Numbered from the stretch's first letter, positions 8,303-20,124 are shown. The stretch is 64,000 bases of DNA from Methylobacterium radiodurans (GCF_003173735.1 NZ_CP029551.1:4913001-4977000), one strand, 5' to 3'. Translations and numbers: made by a program. Notes: a model not told the origin generated them from the sequence alone.

Positions 8303-8929
8303 TCAATCTGCGGCACCGGCCGCGTTTTCCAAGCCCGGGCCGGGAATCCTGTCGCGGCCCTCCGCGGCGTCCGCGCGCCGCGCGTCCCGGGCGAGTTCCT
8401 CGGGCAGGCGGGTCGCAGCCTCCTGCCGGGCGACGATCTCGGGCAGGGCGACCGGCCGGTAGTCCCAGGCATCGACGCCGACGTCGCAGGAGCGGCGCGT
8501 GTCCTCCAGCGTGCCGTGGGTGTGGCCGTAGAGATGGCGGGTGCCCCGCCACAGGCCGGGCCAGGCCCGGTGGGCGTAGTGGGCCAGGAACAGGCGGCAG
8601 ATGCCGCCCGCGCCGTCCTTGAGCGTGATGCGGGCGCTCTCGACGGGCGGGTCCGCCCAGGCGAGTCCGAGCACCCGCTTGCTGTCGTGGTTGCCCCGGA
8701 CCAGCCGCTTCACCCCGTTGAGCCGCTCGAACACGGCGGCGCAGTAGCTCCGGTCCGCGTGCGCGGCGAAGTCGCCGAGGTGCCAGATCGCGTCGCCCGG
8801 CCCGACGACCGCGTTCCAGCGCTCGATCAGCGCCGCGTCGTGCGCCTCGATCGAGGCGAAGCGCGCGCCGCGCTGGCGTAGGATGTGGGTATCCCCGAAA
8901 TGGGTGTCGGCGGTGAAGAAGACGCGCAT
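8303..8929 (-). CDS. Calcineurin-like metallophosphoesterase
   Basis: 208 aa. It has the dinuclear-metal phosphoesterase motifs in order: D-x-H near residue 8 (FFTADTHFGD), GD..WHLGDF about 50, RGNHD about 80, and the late YAHRAW and YGHTHG motifs. Substrate not predictable from sequence. The last about 40 residues are charged and beyond the fold. It lies 32 bp upstream of the Crp/Fnr gene on the same strand, possibly in one transcript. Confidence 0.85.
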   Translation of the reverse strand: MRVFFTADTHFGDTHILRQRGARFASIEAHDAALIERWNAVVGPGDAIWHLGDFAAHADRSYCAAVFERLNGVKRLVRGNHDSKRVLGLAWADPPVESARITLKDGAGGICRLFLAHYAHRAWPGLWRGTRHLYGHTHGTLEDTRRSCDVGVDAWDYRPVALPEIVARQEAATRLPEELARDARRADAAEGRDRIPGPGLENAAGAAD

Positions 8930-9079
8930 GCGGTCCGGCGGGGCCTCGGTCGGGTCCGCCGAAGATGGCGCGGGGCGGTGCCCGGGCCAGGACCGCCGAT
9001 CACGATCGCGTTCGACCCCGTCCGGCTCGCGGCCACACCGCCTGACAAAGCTTCGAAACTTTTGTCGGCGCGCGCGAGG

Positions 9080-9094
9080 TTAAGGCGCGGTTAA
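9080..9094 (-). promoter_or_regulatory. Candidate CtrA-binding site (TTAA-N7-TTAAC on the minus strand)
   Basis: Read on the minus strand the site is TTAA, seven bases, TTAAC. This is the consensus for the alphaproteobacterial cell-cycle regulator CtrA. It lies 75 bp upstream of the hybrid histidine kinase start, in the divergent region shared with the phosphoesterase gene. TTAA pairs at this spacing are rare in such GC-rich DNA. Binding is inferred. Confidence 0.45.
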
Positions 9095-9169
9095 TGCTTT
9101 CCTTCCCACGAGTGATGCCGGTGGCGACGCGAGCGCGCCTCCGGGAACGCCAGCGGAAGGGGCGGTAAG

Positions 9170-11959
<2,790 letters not shown>

Positions 11960-11969
11960 GCCAGCGCGG

Positions 11970-13397
11970 ATGGCGTTGGACCCGGTGCCGGATTCCGGCC
12001 TCGCGCTGGTCCCCCGGCCCCATCAGGCGCAGGCCGCCCGCGCGATCCTCGCGGCGCGCGCGGCGGGCCGGCCCGGCTTCCTCCTCGGCGACATGACGGG
12101 GCTCGGCAAGACCCTCTCGGTCTGGTCGGCGCTCGCCGCGATGCCGGAGCCGGCCGTGCTCGTCGTCTGCCCCAAGGGCGCCATGCCGCAATGGCGCCGC
12201 ACGATCCGCGACGCGGGGCTTGCGCCGAAGGACGTGACGCTCGTCAACTACGAGCGCACCAAGGCGCTGATGGCCCCGCCGCAGGTCAGCACCCGCCGCT
12301 CGACCCGGGCGCGCAACAACGAGCTGGCGAAGCACGGCAGCCTGAAGCGCGTCTGGCCGCTGGTGGTGTTCGACGAGAGCCACCGGCTGCGCAACCCCTA
12401 CGCCCAGCAGACGATGGTCTGCCGCCAACTCGCGGACGCGGCCACCTTCACGGTCTACATGAGCGCCACCGCGGGCCAGGCCCCGCACGAGCTCGGCTAT
12501 CTCGGCCGGTTGCTCGGCCACGCGGTGGGCAGCCCGACCGAGACGCTCGCGGATTTCCGTGCCCTGATGCAGCGCCTCGGCATCGGCCGCGCCAAGGGGC
12601 GCTGGGTGAACTGGTCGTGGAGCGCCAACGCCCGCGACTGTGCGGTGATGGCGGACCTTCTCTACACGGGCCCGCGCGCGATCGGCCTGCGCCGCCGCCC
12701 GGCCGACATCGCGGGCTGGCCGGAGGTGCAGCGGGAACTGGCGCCGACCGCGCTGAGGCCCGACGCGCGCCGCCTCTACGACGCGACCTGGCGGGAGTTT
12801 CGCCGGGAATGGGGGCTGGCCGGGGGCAGCAACCGGCGCCCCGCCGGCTGGGCCGCCGACCTGCGCTTCCGCCAGAAGGCGAGCCTGCTGCGCGTCGCCG
12901 GCACCGCGGATTTCGCCGAGCTTCTGCTGGAGGCGGGCGAGCAGGTGGCGCTCTCGGTGGCCTTTCTGGAGACGGGCGCCTCCCTGATCGAGACCCTGCG
13001 GGGGCGCGGCTGGCGGGTCGACGCGATCGACGGCACGCGCACGGCCGAGGAGAACGAGGCGGCCCGTCTCGCCTTCCAGACCGGTGCCCTCGACGCGGTC
13101 GTCTTCACGGTCACCGAATCGATCTCACTGCATCGGAACGAGTTGCCGGGCGGTGAGAGGACCCGGGCTCTTGTCGTCCACGACATGCGCCACAGCGCGA
13201 TCCAGCTCGCCCAGATCGAGGGCCGCTGCCACCGCGACGGCGAGGCCGCGGTGATCCACTACGCCTACGCGGAGGACACCGTCGAGGAGGCGATCGCCGC
13301 GACGGTGCTGCGCCGGATGGCGGCGATGGACGCGATGGCCGGCGAGGATACGGGGATGATCGACGCGATCGCGGCCTGCATCGCGCGAGCGGCCTGA
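11970..13397 (+). CDS. SNF2-like superfamily II DNA helicase of phage type
   Basis: 475 aa compact helicase core. Motif I is GDMTGLGKT (about 36-44), motif Ia near VLVVCPKGAMPQWRR, motif II is the DEAH-box variant DESH (VVFDESHRLRN), motif III is YMSAT, and the C-terminal RecA-like half has the motif VI-type QIEGRCHRDG. There is no extra domain. Compact SNF2-like helicases of this kind are common in phages, so this may be a domesticated phage gene. No other phage gene surrounds it. The ATG at 11970 lies 10 bp after the kinase stop, so read-through transcription is plausible. Confidence 0.8.
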   Translation: MALDPVPDSGLALVPRPHQAQAARAILAARAAGRPGFLLGDMTGLGKTLSVWSALAAMPEPAVLVVCPKGAMPQWRRTIRDAGLAPKDVTLVNYERTKALMAPPQVSTRRSTRARNNELAKHGSLKRVWPLVVFDESHRLRNPYAQQTMVCRQLADAATFTVYMSATAGQAPHELGYLGRLLGHAVGSPTETLADFRALMQRLGIGRAKGRWVNWSWSANARDCAVMADLLYTGPRAIGLRRRPADIAGWPEVQRELAPTALRPDARRLYDATWREFRREWGLAGGSNRRPAGWAADLRFRQKASLLRVAGTADFAELLLEAGEQVALSVAFLETGASLIETLRGRGWRVDAIDGTRTAEENEAARLAFQTGALDAVVFTVTESISLHRNELPGGERTRALVVHDMRHSAIQLAQIEGRCHRDGEAAVIHYAYAEDTVEEAIAATVLRRMAAMDAMAGEDTGMIDAIAACIARAA

Positions 13398-13439
13398 CGC
13401 GCCCCGCGCGGGACGGAGCGCGCCACGGCGTCAGGCGCG

Positions 13440-13601
13440 TCAGCCGCCCGCGAGGTGCACGAGCAGCAGGGACACCGCCGCGCCCGCGGCCGCGAGGCCC
13501 AGCAGGGTGACACTCGACACTTGGTCCTGGGTATCGACATTCTGGCCCGAGCGGTGGTCGGGCGTGTTGGCCGCGGTGCGGCCGTACTCGGTCTGCTGCA
13601 T
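13440..13601 (-). CDS. Small single-pass membrane protein, 53 aa
   Basis: 53 aa: a polar N-terminal half (MQQTEYGRTAANTPDHRSGQ) and one C-terminal transmembrane helix (VTLLGLAAAGAAVSLLLVHLAGG). A strong RBS (GGAGGG) lies just upstream of the ATG at 13601, which sets the start. Upstream there is a near-match to the EcfG promoter. Function unknown. It is convergent with the helicase gene. Confidence 0.6.
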   Translation of the reverse strand: MQQTEYGRTAANTPDHRSGQNVDTQDQVSSVTLLGLAAAGAAVSLLLVHLAGG

Positions 13602-13626
13602 GGGTTCCCTCCGTCTCTCGGCGGGA

Positions 13627-13651
13627 AACGCGCCGGACTCGCGTCCGTTCA
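13627..13651 (-). promoter_or_regulatory. Possible EcfG-type promoter (one mismatch)
   Basis: Read on the minus strand: TGAAC (13651-13647), 16 bases, CGTT (13630-13627). The consensus -35 is GGAAC, so one base differs. It points toward the 53-aa membrane protein gene whose start is 26 bp downstream. Low confidence because of the mismatch. Confidence 0.3.
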
Positions 13652-13679
13652 CCGGAAGGGTTGCTGCCACCCGCGCGGA

Positions 13680-14471
13680 TCAGGCAGCGACGGGGGTCCG
13701 CACTGGTTCCGCGCCCCGCACCGTCACGGCACCGCCGCGGCGGGCCCTCAGGGTCCCGCCCTTCGGCACCACGGTCCAGCCCTCGCGGCACCCGTCGATC
13801 GGCTCCGAGACCACGATGAGCCCGGTCTCCGTCTCGCGGTAGTACAGGCTCGGCGGGCGCCCGTCGCAGGCCCAGCGGTAGGCGGTGAGGGTCTCGCCGT
13901 CCGTGAGGAGGGCGGTGAAGCGCAGCGGCTCCGAGACGCCCGCCGCCTGCATCAGACCGCGGACCTGCGCCAGCGTCTCGGCCATCGCGCCGACCGGGTC
14001 GTCGGCGAGCCCGTTGGCGAGTGCCAGCAGGAAGATCGCCTCGGAATCCGTGCTGCCGCGGCGGCGGTCGTAGAACTCGTCCGGGATCAGCGCTTCCAGG
14101 CGACGCTTGATCCGGTGATAGCCCCCGATCTGGCCGTTGTGCATGAACAGGTAGGGGCCGTGGGCGAAGGGGTGGCAGTTCGCCCGCGCGGTCGCGGTGC
14201 CGGTCGCGGCCCGCACATGGGCGAAGAAGGTCCTGGCCCGCACCTGCCCGCAGAGGTTCACGAGGTTCTCGTCCGACCAGGCCGGGGAGATGTCCCGGTA
14301 GACCCCGGGCTCGGCCCGCTCGCCGTACCAGCCGATGCCGAAGCCGTCGCCGTTCGTCTCCGTCTTCCCCTCGTCGGCGTGCAGCGACTGGTGCACCAGG
14401 GAGTGCGCGGGCGCGCAGACCAGTTCGGAGAGAAAGACCGGCTCACCGCTGTAGGCGAGAAAGCGGCACAT
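13680..14471 (-). CDS. Class II glutamine amidotransferase (YafJ/EgtC-like)
   Basis: 263 aa N-terminal-nucleophile amidotransferase. The ATG at 14471 places the catalytic Cys at position 2 (MCRFLAYSG), as required after Met removal. Further Ntn features are NGDGFGIGWYG, FFAHVRAAT, HPFAHGPYLFMHNGQIGGY and STDSEAIFLLAL. It releases ammonia from glutamine or hydrolyses gamma-glutamyl amides. EgtC, the hydrolase of ergothioneine biosynthesis, belongs to this family and Methylobacterium makes ergothioneine, but no egtB/egtD is adjacent, so the specific role is open. Confidence 0.85.
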   Translation of the reverse strand: MCRFLAYSGEPVFLSELVCAPAHSLVHQSLHADEGKTETNGDGFGIGWYGERAEPGVYRDISPAWSDENLVNLCGQVRARTFFAHVRAATGTATARANCHPFAHGPYLFMHNGQIGGYHRIKRRLEALIPDEFYDRRRGSTDSEAIFLLALANGLADDPVGAMAETLAQVRGLMQAAGVSEPLRFTALLTDGETLTAYRWACDGRPPSLYYRETETGLIVVSEPIDGCREGWTVVPKGGTLRARRGGAVTVRGAEPVRTPVAA

Positions 14472-14902
14472 GGCTGACGCACACCTCCTGTTCGCGAGAT
14501 CCGGCACAGAGCACGCCATTTGCGCCAACCGCGTGATGCGGATGCGGCGCGATCGCGACGCTCGTCCGGCTCGCAGGTCCGGTCCCATCCTGTCCGACAG
14601 GCAAGGCGCGTACCGTTTCGATACCCGCCGTCATGGAACCGTGATTTACAGGGCGACAGGGTGAACAGGTTCTTAACGTGCCGCAACACCGGCCGGTCTG
14701 ATGCGTTGCCGGCACAGTGGGGCGAGCCGGCATCACGTTCGAGCGCGCGTGCCCGCCCCGCCGCACGCGCATCGACCGCCGCCCGACTCTTGTTCCGGGG
14801 TTCCAGGCGGCGCACCATTGCCGAATCGGGGAATCAGCGGCCCACCAACGAGGCCGTCCGTGAAGGCGTTAGACCGGCATCTCTCAGATCGAAGGAGACC
14901 CC
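14472..14902 (+). other. Intergenic region without a supported gene
   Basis: 431 bp between the divergent amidotransferase and receiver-domain genes. I see no credible coding frame. It contains an 8-bp hairpin (GCGCGTGC at 14745 with GCACGCGC at 14763, 10-nt loop) not followed by a T-run, and a good RBS (AGGAG) just before the receiver gene. Promoters for both genes should lie here but none matches a consensus well. Confidence 0.5.
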
Positions 14903-15298
14903 ATGGGTCAAGCACTGCCAGACTGTCCCGTCGCCCTCGTGGTGGAGGACGACGACGCGGTCCGCAACCTCGCCGCCGCGGTTCTGGAGGAGACCGACCT
15001 CGACGTCATCGCGTGCGCAAGCGCCGAGGACGCGATCTCGATCTTGGAGCGCAGTGACGTCAACGTCGCGCTGCTCTTCGCCGACGTCCGCCTGCCGGGC
15101 GCGATGGACGGGATCTCGCTCGCCCGTACCGTCGAGGACCGCTGGCCGGAGGTCCGGGTGGTAGTGACCTCGGGCGACGACGCCCGCGACGACGCGCGCC
15201 TGCCGAAGGAGGCCGTCTTCATCCGCAAGCCCTGGGGCGCGCTCGACGTGCTGGTCCAGGCCGAGCACGCGACGCTGGCCGCCGCTCGCGCGGCCTGA
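14903..15298 (+). CDS. Single-domain response regulator (CheY-like)
   Basis: 131 aa, a receiver domain alone: the acidic pair EDDD near residue 16, the phospho-acceptor Asp in LFADVRLPGAMDG, a conserved Thr/Ser in VVVTSGDD and the Lys in FIRKPWGALDVLV. There is no output domain. Such stand-alone receivers relay phosphate or act by protein contact. No kinase gene is adjacent; the hybrid kinase lies 3 kb upstream. The end is convergent with the ABC transporter gene. Confidence 0.9.
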   Translation: MGQALPDCPVALVVEDDDAVRNLAAAVLEETDLDVIACASAEDAISILERSDVNVALLFADVRLPGAMDGISLARTVEDRWPEVRVVVTSGDDARDDARLPKEAVFIRKPWGALDVLVQAEHATLAAARAA

Positions 15299-15350
15299 GC
15301 TTCGCCGCCCGCGCATCCCGGGCTCGCCTTCGATGTCCCGGAATGGCGGC

Positions 15351-17114
15351 TCAGGCCGCCGCCTGGGACATCGACAGCGACTCCTTCTTGATCAGCTCGC
15401 GGTAGAAGCCGTCGAGATGCGTCAGCTTCTCGGGCGAGCCGTCCTGCACGATGCGCCCGCCCTCCAGCACGACGATCCGGTCGAAATCCTTCAGCGTCGA
15501 GAGGCGGTGGGCGATCGCGATCACGGTGCGGCCCTCCATTAGGTTAGCGAGCGCGTGCCGGATCGCCTCCTCGGACTCGGCGTCGAGCGCGGAGGTCGCC
15601 TCGTCGAGGAGCAGGATCGGCGAGTTCTTCAGGATCGCGCGGGCGATGGCGATCCGCTGGCGCTGGCCGCCCGAGAGCTTCACGCCGCGGTCGCCCACGA
15701 TCGTGTCGAACCCCTGCGGCAGCGCCTTGATGAAGTCGGTGCAGTGCGCGGCCTCGGCCGCCTTCCAGACATCCTCGTCGCTCGCCTCGGGTCGGCCGTA
15801 CCGGATGTTCTCGCGCAAGCTGCGGTGGAACATCGAGACGTCCTGCGGCACGACGGTGATCGCCTCGCGCAGCGATTCCTGCGTCACCCGGTCAATGTTC
15901 TGGTCGTTAATCAGGATCTGGCCGCCCTTCACGTCGTAGAAGCGCTGGATCAGCGAGAACAGCGTCGACTTGCCGCCGCCCGACTTGCCCACCAGGCCGA
16001 CCTTCTGGCCCGGCTCGATGCCGAGGTCGAAATCGGTGAAGACCGAGCGCCCGTCCGGGTAGTCGAAGGCGACGTGCCGGAAGTCGATCTTGGCGCCCTG
16101 CCCGGTCAGCGCCTTCGCCTCCGGGTGATCGACGAGGTCGTGCGGCTGCAGCAGGGTGTGCAGGGCCTCTGAGAGGCGGGCGGTGTGCTGGGTGGCGTCG
16201 ACCAGCGCCACCGCGAGGTCGCGGGTCGCGGCCAGGATGCGGATGCCGAGCGTGCAGACCAGCACGACCTGGCCGTTCGTGGCCTGGCCAACCTGCCACA
16301 TCGAGATCGCCCAGTAGAGCAGGCCGAAGATCGCCAGCACGGTGAGCACCGCGTGCACGATGCGCAGCTTCTCGAGGTAGAGCAGCGAGGAGCGCCGGGC
16401 GCTCATCTCGGTCTTGATCGTGCCCTCGAAGCGGATGCCCTCGCGCTTGAAGGCCGAGAAGGCGCGCACCAGCGGCATGTTGCCGACGAGATCGACCATC
16501 TCGCCGTCCACGCTCGCGGCCTTGGCGGCGAAGTCGTGGTGGAGCGGTTTGCCGGCCGATGCCATCTTGAACATCAGCACCACGACGGAGGTGAAGACCG
16601 CCGCGAGCACGGCCGCCATCGTGACGTTGACGGTGCTGATGTAGACGAGCGAGCCCACCGCCGCGACGCAGGGCGGCATCACGTTGAACACGAACATGTT
16701 CTCGACCGTGAAGATCGCGTTCGAGGTCGCCGTGATGCGGGAGGCCAGGGTGCCCGGCTGCCGGTCGGAGAAGAAGGTCGGCGAGTGGCCGGTGAGGTGC
16801 CGGAACAGGTCCCGGCGGATGTCGCCCGTCACGCCCACGAAGGTGAAGGCGCCCACGAGCGCGGCCACGCGCCAGAGCAGGTTGTCGGCGGCGATGAAGG
16901 CGATGAGGACGGCGAGCGCCCCCCAGACGAGGTTGGCCTCCGGCCCCTTGCCGAGCGCGTCGACCACGCCCTTCAGCGCGTAGTCGGTGCTCACCGAGAA
17001 GCCCACGGCGCCGAGCACCGAGATCAGGATCACCAGGTGCGGCAGCCAGCGGCGCTTCAGGTAGCGCCCCACGAAGGCGAACGGCCTGTCGGCGTATTGG
17101 CAGAGGTCTTCCAT
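15351..17114 (-). CDS. ABC transporter, fused permease and ATPase (exporter type)
   Basis: 587 aa half-transporter. Residues 1-320 form the six-helix ABC exporter membrane domain (first helices LVILISVLGAVGF, ALAVLIAFIAA). Residues 340-575 are the nucleotide-binding domain with Walker A GKSGGGKST, Q-loop VVPQDVSMF, signature LSGGQRQR, Walker B ILLLDEATSALD and H-loop IAHRLS. It is expected to work as a homodimer in the inner membrane. The exported substrate (lipid, glycan, peptide or drug) cannot be told from sequence. Confidence 0.9.
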   Translation of the reverse strand: MEDLCQYADRPFAFVGRYLKRRWLPHLVILISVLGAVGFSVSTDYALKGVVDALGKGPEANLVWGALAVLIAFIAADNLLWRVAALVGAFTFVGVTGDIRRDLFRHLTGHSPTFFSDRQPGTLASRITATSNAIFTVENMFVFNVMPPCVAAVGSLVYISTVNVTMAAVLAAVFTSVVVLMFKMASAGKPLHHDFAAKAASVDGEMVDLVGNMPLVRAFSAFKREGIRFEGTIKTEMSARRSSLLYLEKLRIVHAVLTVLAIFGLLYWAISMWQVGQATNGQVVLVCTLGIRILAATRDLAVALVDATQHTARLSEALHTLLQPHDLVDHPEAKALTGQGAKIDFRHVAFDYPDGRSVFTDFDLGIEPGQKVGLVGKSGGGKSTLFSLIQRFYDVKGGQILINDQNIDRVTQESLREAITVVPQDVSMFHRSLRENIRYGRPEASDEDVWKAAEAAHCTDFIKALPQGFDTIVGDRGVKLSGGQRQRIAIARAILKNSPILLLDEATSALDAESEEAIRHALANLMEGRTVIAIAHRLSTLKDFDRIVVLEGGRIVQDGSPEKLTHLDGFYRELIKKESLSMSQAAA

Positions 17115-17324
17115 CGCGATGGGATCTCGATTTCAAACGACGCGGATGCGCGGCGGACAGGGTGTTCGGGGCCGGACGAAACGTGAGCGCGGGCGGGCCA
17201 GCCCGCGGCAGCAACGCGACAGCGCCACCATATGTTGCAATGAGCCGCGGCGATCAGCCCCCTAGCTCGTTTTACCTGCAGAATCTGAACGTCGCTTGAC
17301 CGACATGCGATTCCGATGCCGCGG

Positions 17325-18671
17325 TTAGGCCGCCCGCGGCTCCCGGCGGGTCTCCGGCATGGCGAGCGCCACCAGCAGGAAGGCGGCGAGTCCCACCACC
17401 GCGAGACCTAGGAAGGCCGCGTGGCTGCCGAGCCTGTCGGCCATGACGCCGGCCAGCGAGGTCGAGAGCGCCGCGCCGATGCCCATGGCGGTGCCGACCG
17501 CGCCGAGCGCGAGGTTGAACCGGCCGGTTCCCCGGGTCAGGTCAGAGACGACGAGGGGCACCATCACGCCGAGCACCGAGGCGGAGACGCCGTCGAGAAC
17601 TTGGATCGCGACAAGTAGGTAGGGGTCGGTGGTGTAGGCGAAGAGCAGGCCGCGCAGGGGGAGCGCGGCGAAGCCGGCCAGCAGCACGGGATAGCGCCCG
17701 TAACGCTCGGCGGCGCGGCCCACCGCGGGCGCGCAGACCGCCAGCACCGCCTGCGGGACCATGATGCAGGCGGCGACCAGCGCCGTCGCGGTCTCGCTCG
17801 CCCGCAGCGTCAGGGCGCTGCCGACGAGCGGGAGCATCGCGGCGTTCGCCAGAAAGAACAGGGTCATGCAGCCGGCGAAGGCGAGCAGGCCCCGGTTGGT
17901 GAGGAGCGTGCGCAGCCCCCCGCTCTCGGCGGGCGCCACGTCCTGCGTTCGCACGTTCGCGTCGATCTCGTCGGCGCGGATGAAGGAGAGCGCGATGATC
18001 GTCGGCAGCACCAGCGCGGCGGTAAGGTAGAAAACGGCGCCGTTCGACAGGTAGTAGCCGCAGGCGCCCATCACGGCCGCCGCGCAGGCATTGCCCATCG
18101 CCTGGAAGCTCGCGTTGCGCCCGAGGCGCTCCCCCGCGCGGGCGTGACCGACGAGGCCGATGCTGATCGCGGCGATCGCCGGCGTCAGGATGCAGCTCGC
18201 CGCCGAGTGCGCCGCCATGGCGAGCAGCACGATGAGGAAGCTCGGCCAGACGACGAGGGCCAGCGCGCTCGCCGAGATCGCCGCCACCGAGACGCCGGCC
18301 GCGAAGCGCTTCGAGCGCACCGCGTCCACGAAGGCGCCGCCCGGCACCTGACCCAGAAGGCTGACGAGGCTGCCCACCGTCAGGGCGAAGCCGATGTCGG
18401 ACTGCGTCCACTGCGCCTGGGAGAAGTAGACCGCGAGGAACGGGCCGAAGCCGGTTTGCAGATTCGCGACGAAGAACGCGAAGGCGTCGAGGCCCCGCCG
18501 GCTGCCCCGGGAGACCGCGCCGCTCGTCGGCGCGGGCTCGGGCATCGCGGGCACCACCGGATCCGGAGCGGCATCCTTGAGGCGGACCGGTCGCGTCCGT
18601 GCCTCGTGGCGCGGCAACTCGCGCTCGCGGTGGGGGATCACCCGCCGGTTCTTCGTACGCGCCACCGTCAC
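17325..18671 (-). CDS. MFS transporter
   Basis: 448 aa from a GTG at 18671; the ATG at 18545 would give 406 aa and is the alternative. After a polar Arg-rich N-terminus come about 12 hydrophobic segments in two halves separated by a hydrophilic loop near DEIDANVRTQDVAPAESGG. The intracellular motif between helices 2 and 3 is FVDAVRSKR. Substrate unknown. The GTG start overlaps the stop of the upstream PRC-barrel gene (GTGA), which favours the longer form and coupling of the two genes. Confidence 0.82.
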   Translation of the reverse strand: MTVARTKNRRVIPHRERELPRHEARTRPVRLKDAAPDPVVPAMPEPAPTSGAVSRGSRRGLDAFAFFVANLQTGFGPFLAVYFSQAQWTQSDIGFALTVGSLVSLLGQVPGGAFVDAVRSKRFAAGVSVAAISASALALVVWPSFLIVLLAMAAHSAASCILTPAIAAISIGLVGHARAGERLGRNASFQAMGNACAAAVMGACGYYLSNGAVFYLTAALVLPTIIALSFIRADEIDANVRTQDVAPAESGGLRTLLTNRGLLAFAGCMTLFFLANAAMLPLVGSALTLRASETATALVAACIMVPQAVLAVCAPAVGRAAERYGRYPVLLAGFAALPLRGLLFAYTTDPYLLVAIQVLDGVSASVLGVMVPLVVSDLTRGTGRFNLALGAVGTAMGIGAALSTSLAGVMADRLGSHAAFLGLAVVGLAAFLLVALAMPETRREPRAA

Positions 18672-19363
18672 TTATCGGGAGCCTTCTCGGGCGCGGCCGG
18701 CTGTGCCTGCGTGGGCGCGGGCGAGGCCGGCACGGGCGCCGTCTGCGCCGCGGGTGCCGGCACGGGCTGGGAGGCGGAGGGCTGGGCCGCCTGGTCGCCC
18801 TCCGGCCCGGCCGGGCTCGCGGGACCGAGCACCACGATCGGGTCGCCCGCCTTGTACTCGGGCGAGACGCGGACCTGATTGCGGCTCAGCTGGAGCGAGA
18901 TACGGCCCGCCTTGCCGTCGGTGCTGAAGCGCAGCGCCCGCCAATCGACGGCGATCTTGCGCGAGCCGACACCGAGGAAGCCACCGAAATCGATGATCGC
19001 GGCGCGGGGCCGGCCGTCCCGGTCGATCACGACGTCGATGATGCGACCGAACTCGTCGCCGTTGGCACCCCGCACGCCCTTGCCGAGCAGGGTCTCGTAA
19101 TCCTGCGTGTCGAGCACGGTCGCCGGCGTGCCCTGCTGCTGGGTCGGGGCCTGGGCGGGTGCTTGAGCCGGCGCGGGGGATGGCGCCTGCACGGCCGACG
19201 GAGGCTGCGCAGCGGGCGGAGGCGGCGGGGGGACGGCTTGCGCCGGCGGGGCAGCAGGAGGTTGGGCAGTCGGCCCCTCCCCGCTCGGAACGGTCTGCGC
19301 CGCGGCGACGGCCGCCCACAGGGTGATCGTGGCGGTCGCGATCATCCGGTCGAGTCTGAACAC
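18668..19363 (-). CDS. Secreted Pro/Ala-rich PRC-barrel domain protein
   Basis: 231 aa. A GTG at 19363 gives a proper signal peptide (FRLDRMIATATITLWAAVAAAQ, Arg-containing n-region, cleavage after AAA); the ATG at 19345 would remove those charges. A long Pro/Ala/Gln linker (about 25-80) follows, then a PRC-barrel domain (about 85-155, DYETLLGKGVRGANGDEFGRIIDVVIDRDG) and a second low-complexity Pro/Ala tail. PRC-barrel proteins of this periplasmic kind are common in Methylobacterium but unassigned. It overlaps the MFS gene by 4 bp. Confidence 0.75.
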   Translation of the reverse strand: MFRLDRMIATATITLWAAVAAAQTVPSGEGPTAQPPAAPPAQAVPPPPPPAAQPPSAVQAPSPAPAQAPAQAPTQQQGTPATVLDTQDYETLLGKGVRGANGDEFGRIIDVVIDRDGRPRAAIIDFGGFLGVGSRKIAVDWRALRFSTDGKAGRISLQLSRNQVRVSPEYKAGDPIVVLGPASPAGPEGDQAAQPSASQPVPAPAAQTAPVPASPAPTQAQPAAPEKAPDK

Positions 19364-19710
19364 GCGGGGGCCTCGGTTTCTCGGGGTCGTTCGGGCTGCC
19401 GGCACAACCGCGGCCGTTCCGGCGGGTTCCGGCCCGCCGACGGGCACTGTCTGCACGCCGACCTGGGCGAAGTTATGGATCGGCCGGGCTCCGGCCGCGG
19501 ACGGCCAGCAACTGCGCAGGCCGCACCTGAGAGCATGGTCTGCGGGCAAGATCCGGGCCCGCGCGCCACGCCACCCACCGAAACGCGTCGGATGAGGGCC
19601 GTGGCCCCGCCGCGATGTCTTGGTTTTCGCGCAATCTCCGTCATAGACAGGCCGGAGCAACGATGCGAGCCGCGATGAACTCAACGCGGTCGCGATCCCG
19701 AGGACCTGCC

Positions 19711-20124
19711 ATGTCACCGTCGCCTGCCTCTCCGGCGCAGCCGTCCCGTCTCACGCCGACGCGCATCGCGCTGCTGACGGCCTGCCTCGCCGCGCTCGGC
19801 GGCTGCCAGGCGCTCAGCGGCAGCGGCGGCGTGATGCCGGCGGGCGATGTCGGGCCGCCGCCCTCCCTGCGTAGCAGCCTGCCGAACCGTCCGGTGCGCG
19901 GCGCCAATGTCGACGAGGACGGTCGCCCGCTCCAGACTGCCCCGACCCGCTCCCTCGACCTGCCCAAGAATGCCCGCGGCGAGACGCGCGCCGCCGCGCA
20001 GGCCGAGCGCCGCATCCGGCGCGAGGACATCGAGGGCGGGAACGCCGCGGGCGGCACCAGCTCCGGCTCCATGAGCCCTGCCCTGACGCCGAGCGGCGGC
20101 GTGGGCATGGGCGGCCGGTTCTGA
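19711..20124 (+). CDS. Putative lipoprotein
   Basis: 137 aa. The signal sequence LTPTRIALLTACLAALGGC ends in a lipobox (LGGC, Cys 33). The rest is polar and low-complexity: Pro/Gly-rich, an Arg/Glu-rich segment (RGETRAAAQAERRIRREDIEGG) and a Ser/Gly tail. No domain recognised. The ATG at 19711 has GAGGA upstream and is the best start; the frame is open further upstream but lacks an RBS. Confidence 0.65.
   Translation: MSPSPASPAQPSRLTPTRIALLTACLAALGGCQALSGSGGVMPAGDVGPPPSLRSSLPNRPVRGANVDEDGRPLQTAPTRSLDLPKNARGETRAAAQAERRIRREDIEGGNAAGGTSSGSMSPALTPSGGVGMGGRF

Noticed and set aside
13390..13439. Inverted repeat around the helicase stop (CCTGACGC with GCGTCAGG)
   Set aside because: Short stem, long loop and partly coding; too weak to call a terminator.
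15289..15360. 11-bp inverted repeat formed by the ends of the receiver and ABC transporter genes
   Set aside because: Both arms are the Ala-Ala-stop codons of convergent genes, loop about 50 nt; explained by coding sequence.
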